Below, piece after piece: positions 63,720 through 64,000 of a stretch of 64,000 nucleotides of DNA. The position numbers were made by a program, and so were the translations under genes. The notes below the pieces were generated by a model, which saw only the letters and a list, made by a program, of their open reading frames with translations, did no database searches and was not told the origin of the DNA. Positions within the stretch are counted from its first letter, which is position 1. Each line of letters opens with the position of its first letter. The stretch is from Streptomyces echinoruber (GTDB lineage Bacteria; Actinomycetota; Actinomycetes; Streptomycetales; Streptomycetaceae): the NCBI RefSeq assembly GCF_014651135.1, contig NZ_BMWH01000007.1, positions 62,001-126,000 of the forward strand. Direction: 5' to 3'.

Positions 63720-64000
63720 GTGACCACGCCCCGCACCGACCGCTCCCCCATCGGCCGCTTCCGCACCAGCCGCTCCCGCACCGACCGGTCCCGCTCCGCC
63801 GCCCCCGTCCGCAGACTCCTGGGACGCCTGTCGCTGCCCGAGCGCACCTTCGTGGCGGACGCCCTGCGCACCGAGACCGTCGGCGGCGTGCTGCTGCTGG
63901 CGGCCGCGATCGCCGCGCTGCTGTGGGCCAACATCCCGGCCCTGGGCGACAGCTACCGGGTCGTCGCGCACCACCACTTCGGCCCGGCCGCCCTGGGACT
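63720..64000 (+). CDS. nhaA: Na+/H+ antiporter NhaA, N-terminal part (cut by window edge)
   Basis: First 93 codons. An Arg/Ser-rich cytosolic N-terminus (RTDRSPIGRFRTSRSRTDR) is followed by RTETVGGVLLLAAAIAALLWAN, the typical first membrane helix of NhaA with the ET-GG start. The rest lies outside the window. GTG at 63720 has GGAGG upstream. acsA-nhaA order matches S. coelicolor as I recall it. Confidence 0.85.
   Translation, partial: MTTPRTDRSPIGRFRTSRSRTDRSRSAAPVRRLLGRLSLPERTFVADALRTETVGGVLLLAAAIAALLWANIPALGDSYRVVAHHHFGPAALG

Overview
The window is a chromosomal segment of a high-GC actinobacterium, almost certainly Streptomyces. Coding regions have near-saturated GC at third codon positions, and GTG/TTG starts are common. 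Several loci are typical of the genus: bldG with its anti-sigma partner, a SARP/AfsR-like regulator, an XRE-DUF5753 / ATPase / DUF397 trio, and a Tad pilus-like locus beside an Ssd (CpaE-like) gene. From memory, gene content and order match Streptomyces coelicolor segments around SCO3403-SCO3434 and SCO3540-SCO3564, so this looks like core chromosome rather than an island. I see no transposase, integrase, prophage or CRISPR array.

Layout. 1-8.2 kb: folE (5' end only), ftsH, hpt, tilS, a zinc metalloprotease, a PBP4-type dacB with an odd repeat tail, and ppa. 8.2-14 kb: a ThrE-type amino-acid exporter, a DedA protein with a prion-like tail, YbjQ-like and DinB-like proteins, and an aldehyde dehydrogenase. 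14.2-16.7 kb: the XRE-DUF5753 regulator, RsbW-like ATPase and DUF397 protein; two of these three genes share a promoter-linked motif. 16.9-22.6 kb: two lipoproteins, a DUF2786 protein, an HTH-ClpN protein with a double palindromic operator, and a family A DNA polymerase. 22.6-27.9 kb: a large SARP-NB-ARC-TPR regulator, a glycosyltransferase cut short by an in-frame TAG, and tRNA-Thr(CGT). 28-38 kb: a Tap/Slp-type peptidase, DNA polymerase III delta', a membrane-thymidylate kinase-coiled coil fusion, and topA. 38-44.9 kb: a methyltransferase, a lipoprotein, the H+-pyrophosphatase hppA, the bldG partner anti-sigma gene and bldG. 45-53 kb: an MrfA-type helicase, then a Tad-like locus (two pseudopilins, a DUF4244 pilin, TadC, TadB, TadA and Ssd). 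53.3-54.8 kb: two noncoding RNAs flanking a HAD phosphatase, namely a 6C RNA and an Ms1/6S-like RNA, in the same arrangement as the Mycobacterium tuberculosis Rv3660c-Rv3661 locus. 54.8-64 kb: a degenerate Fic-like protein, a CooC-like ATPase, a deacetylase-like lipoprotein, a SulP-carbonic anhydrase fusion, acsA, and the start of nhaA.

The most unusual sequence-level signal is a recurring arrangement at gene ends. Four genes (metalloprotease, dedA, ybjQ-like and the SAM methyltransferase) end in three or more tandem copies of a unit that contains the gene's own stop codon. Unit lengths are 28, 26, 19 and 17 bp. None is divisible by three, so the copies place a stop codon in all three frames just after the gene. 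Other genes have related repeats at or just after the stop.
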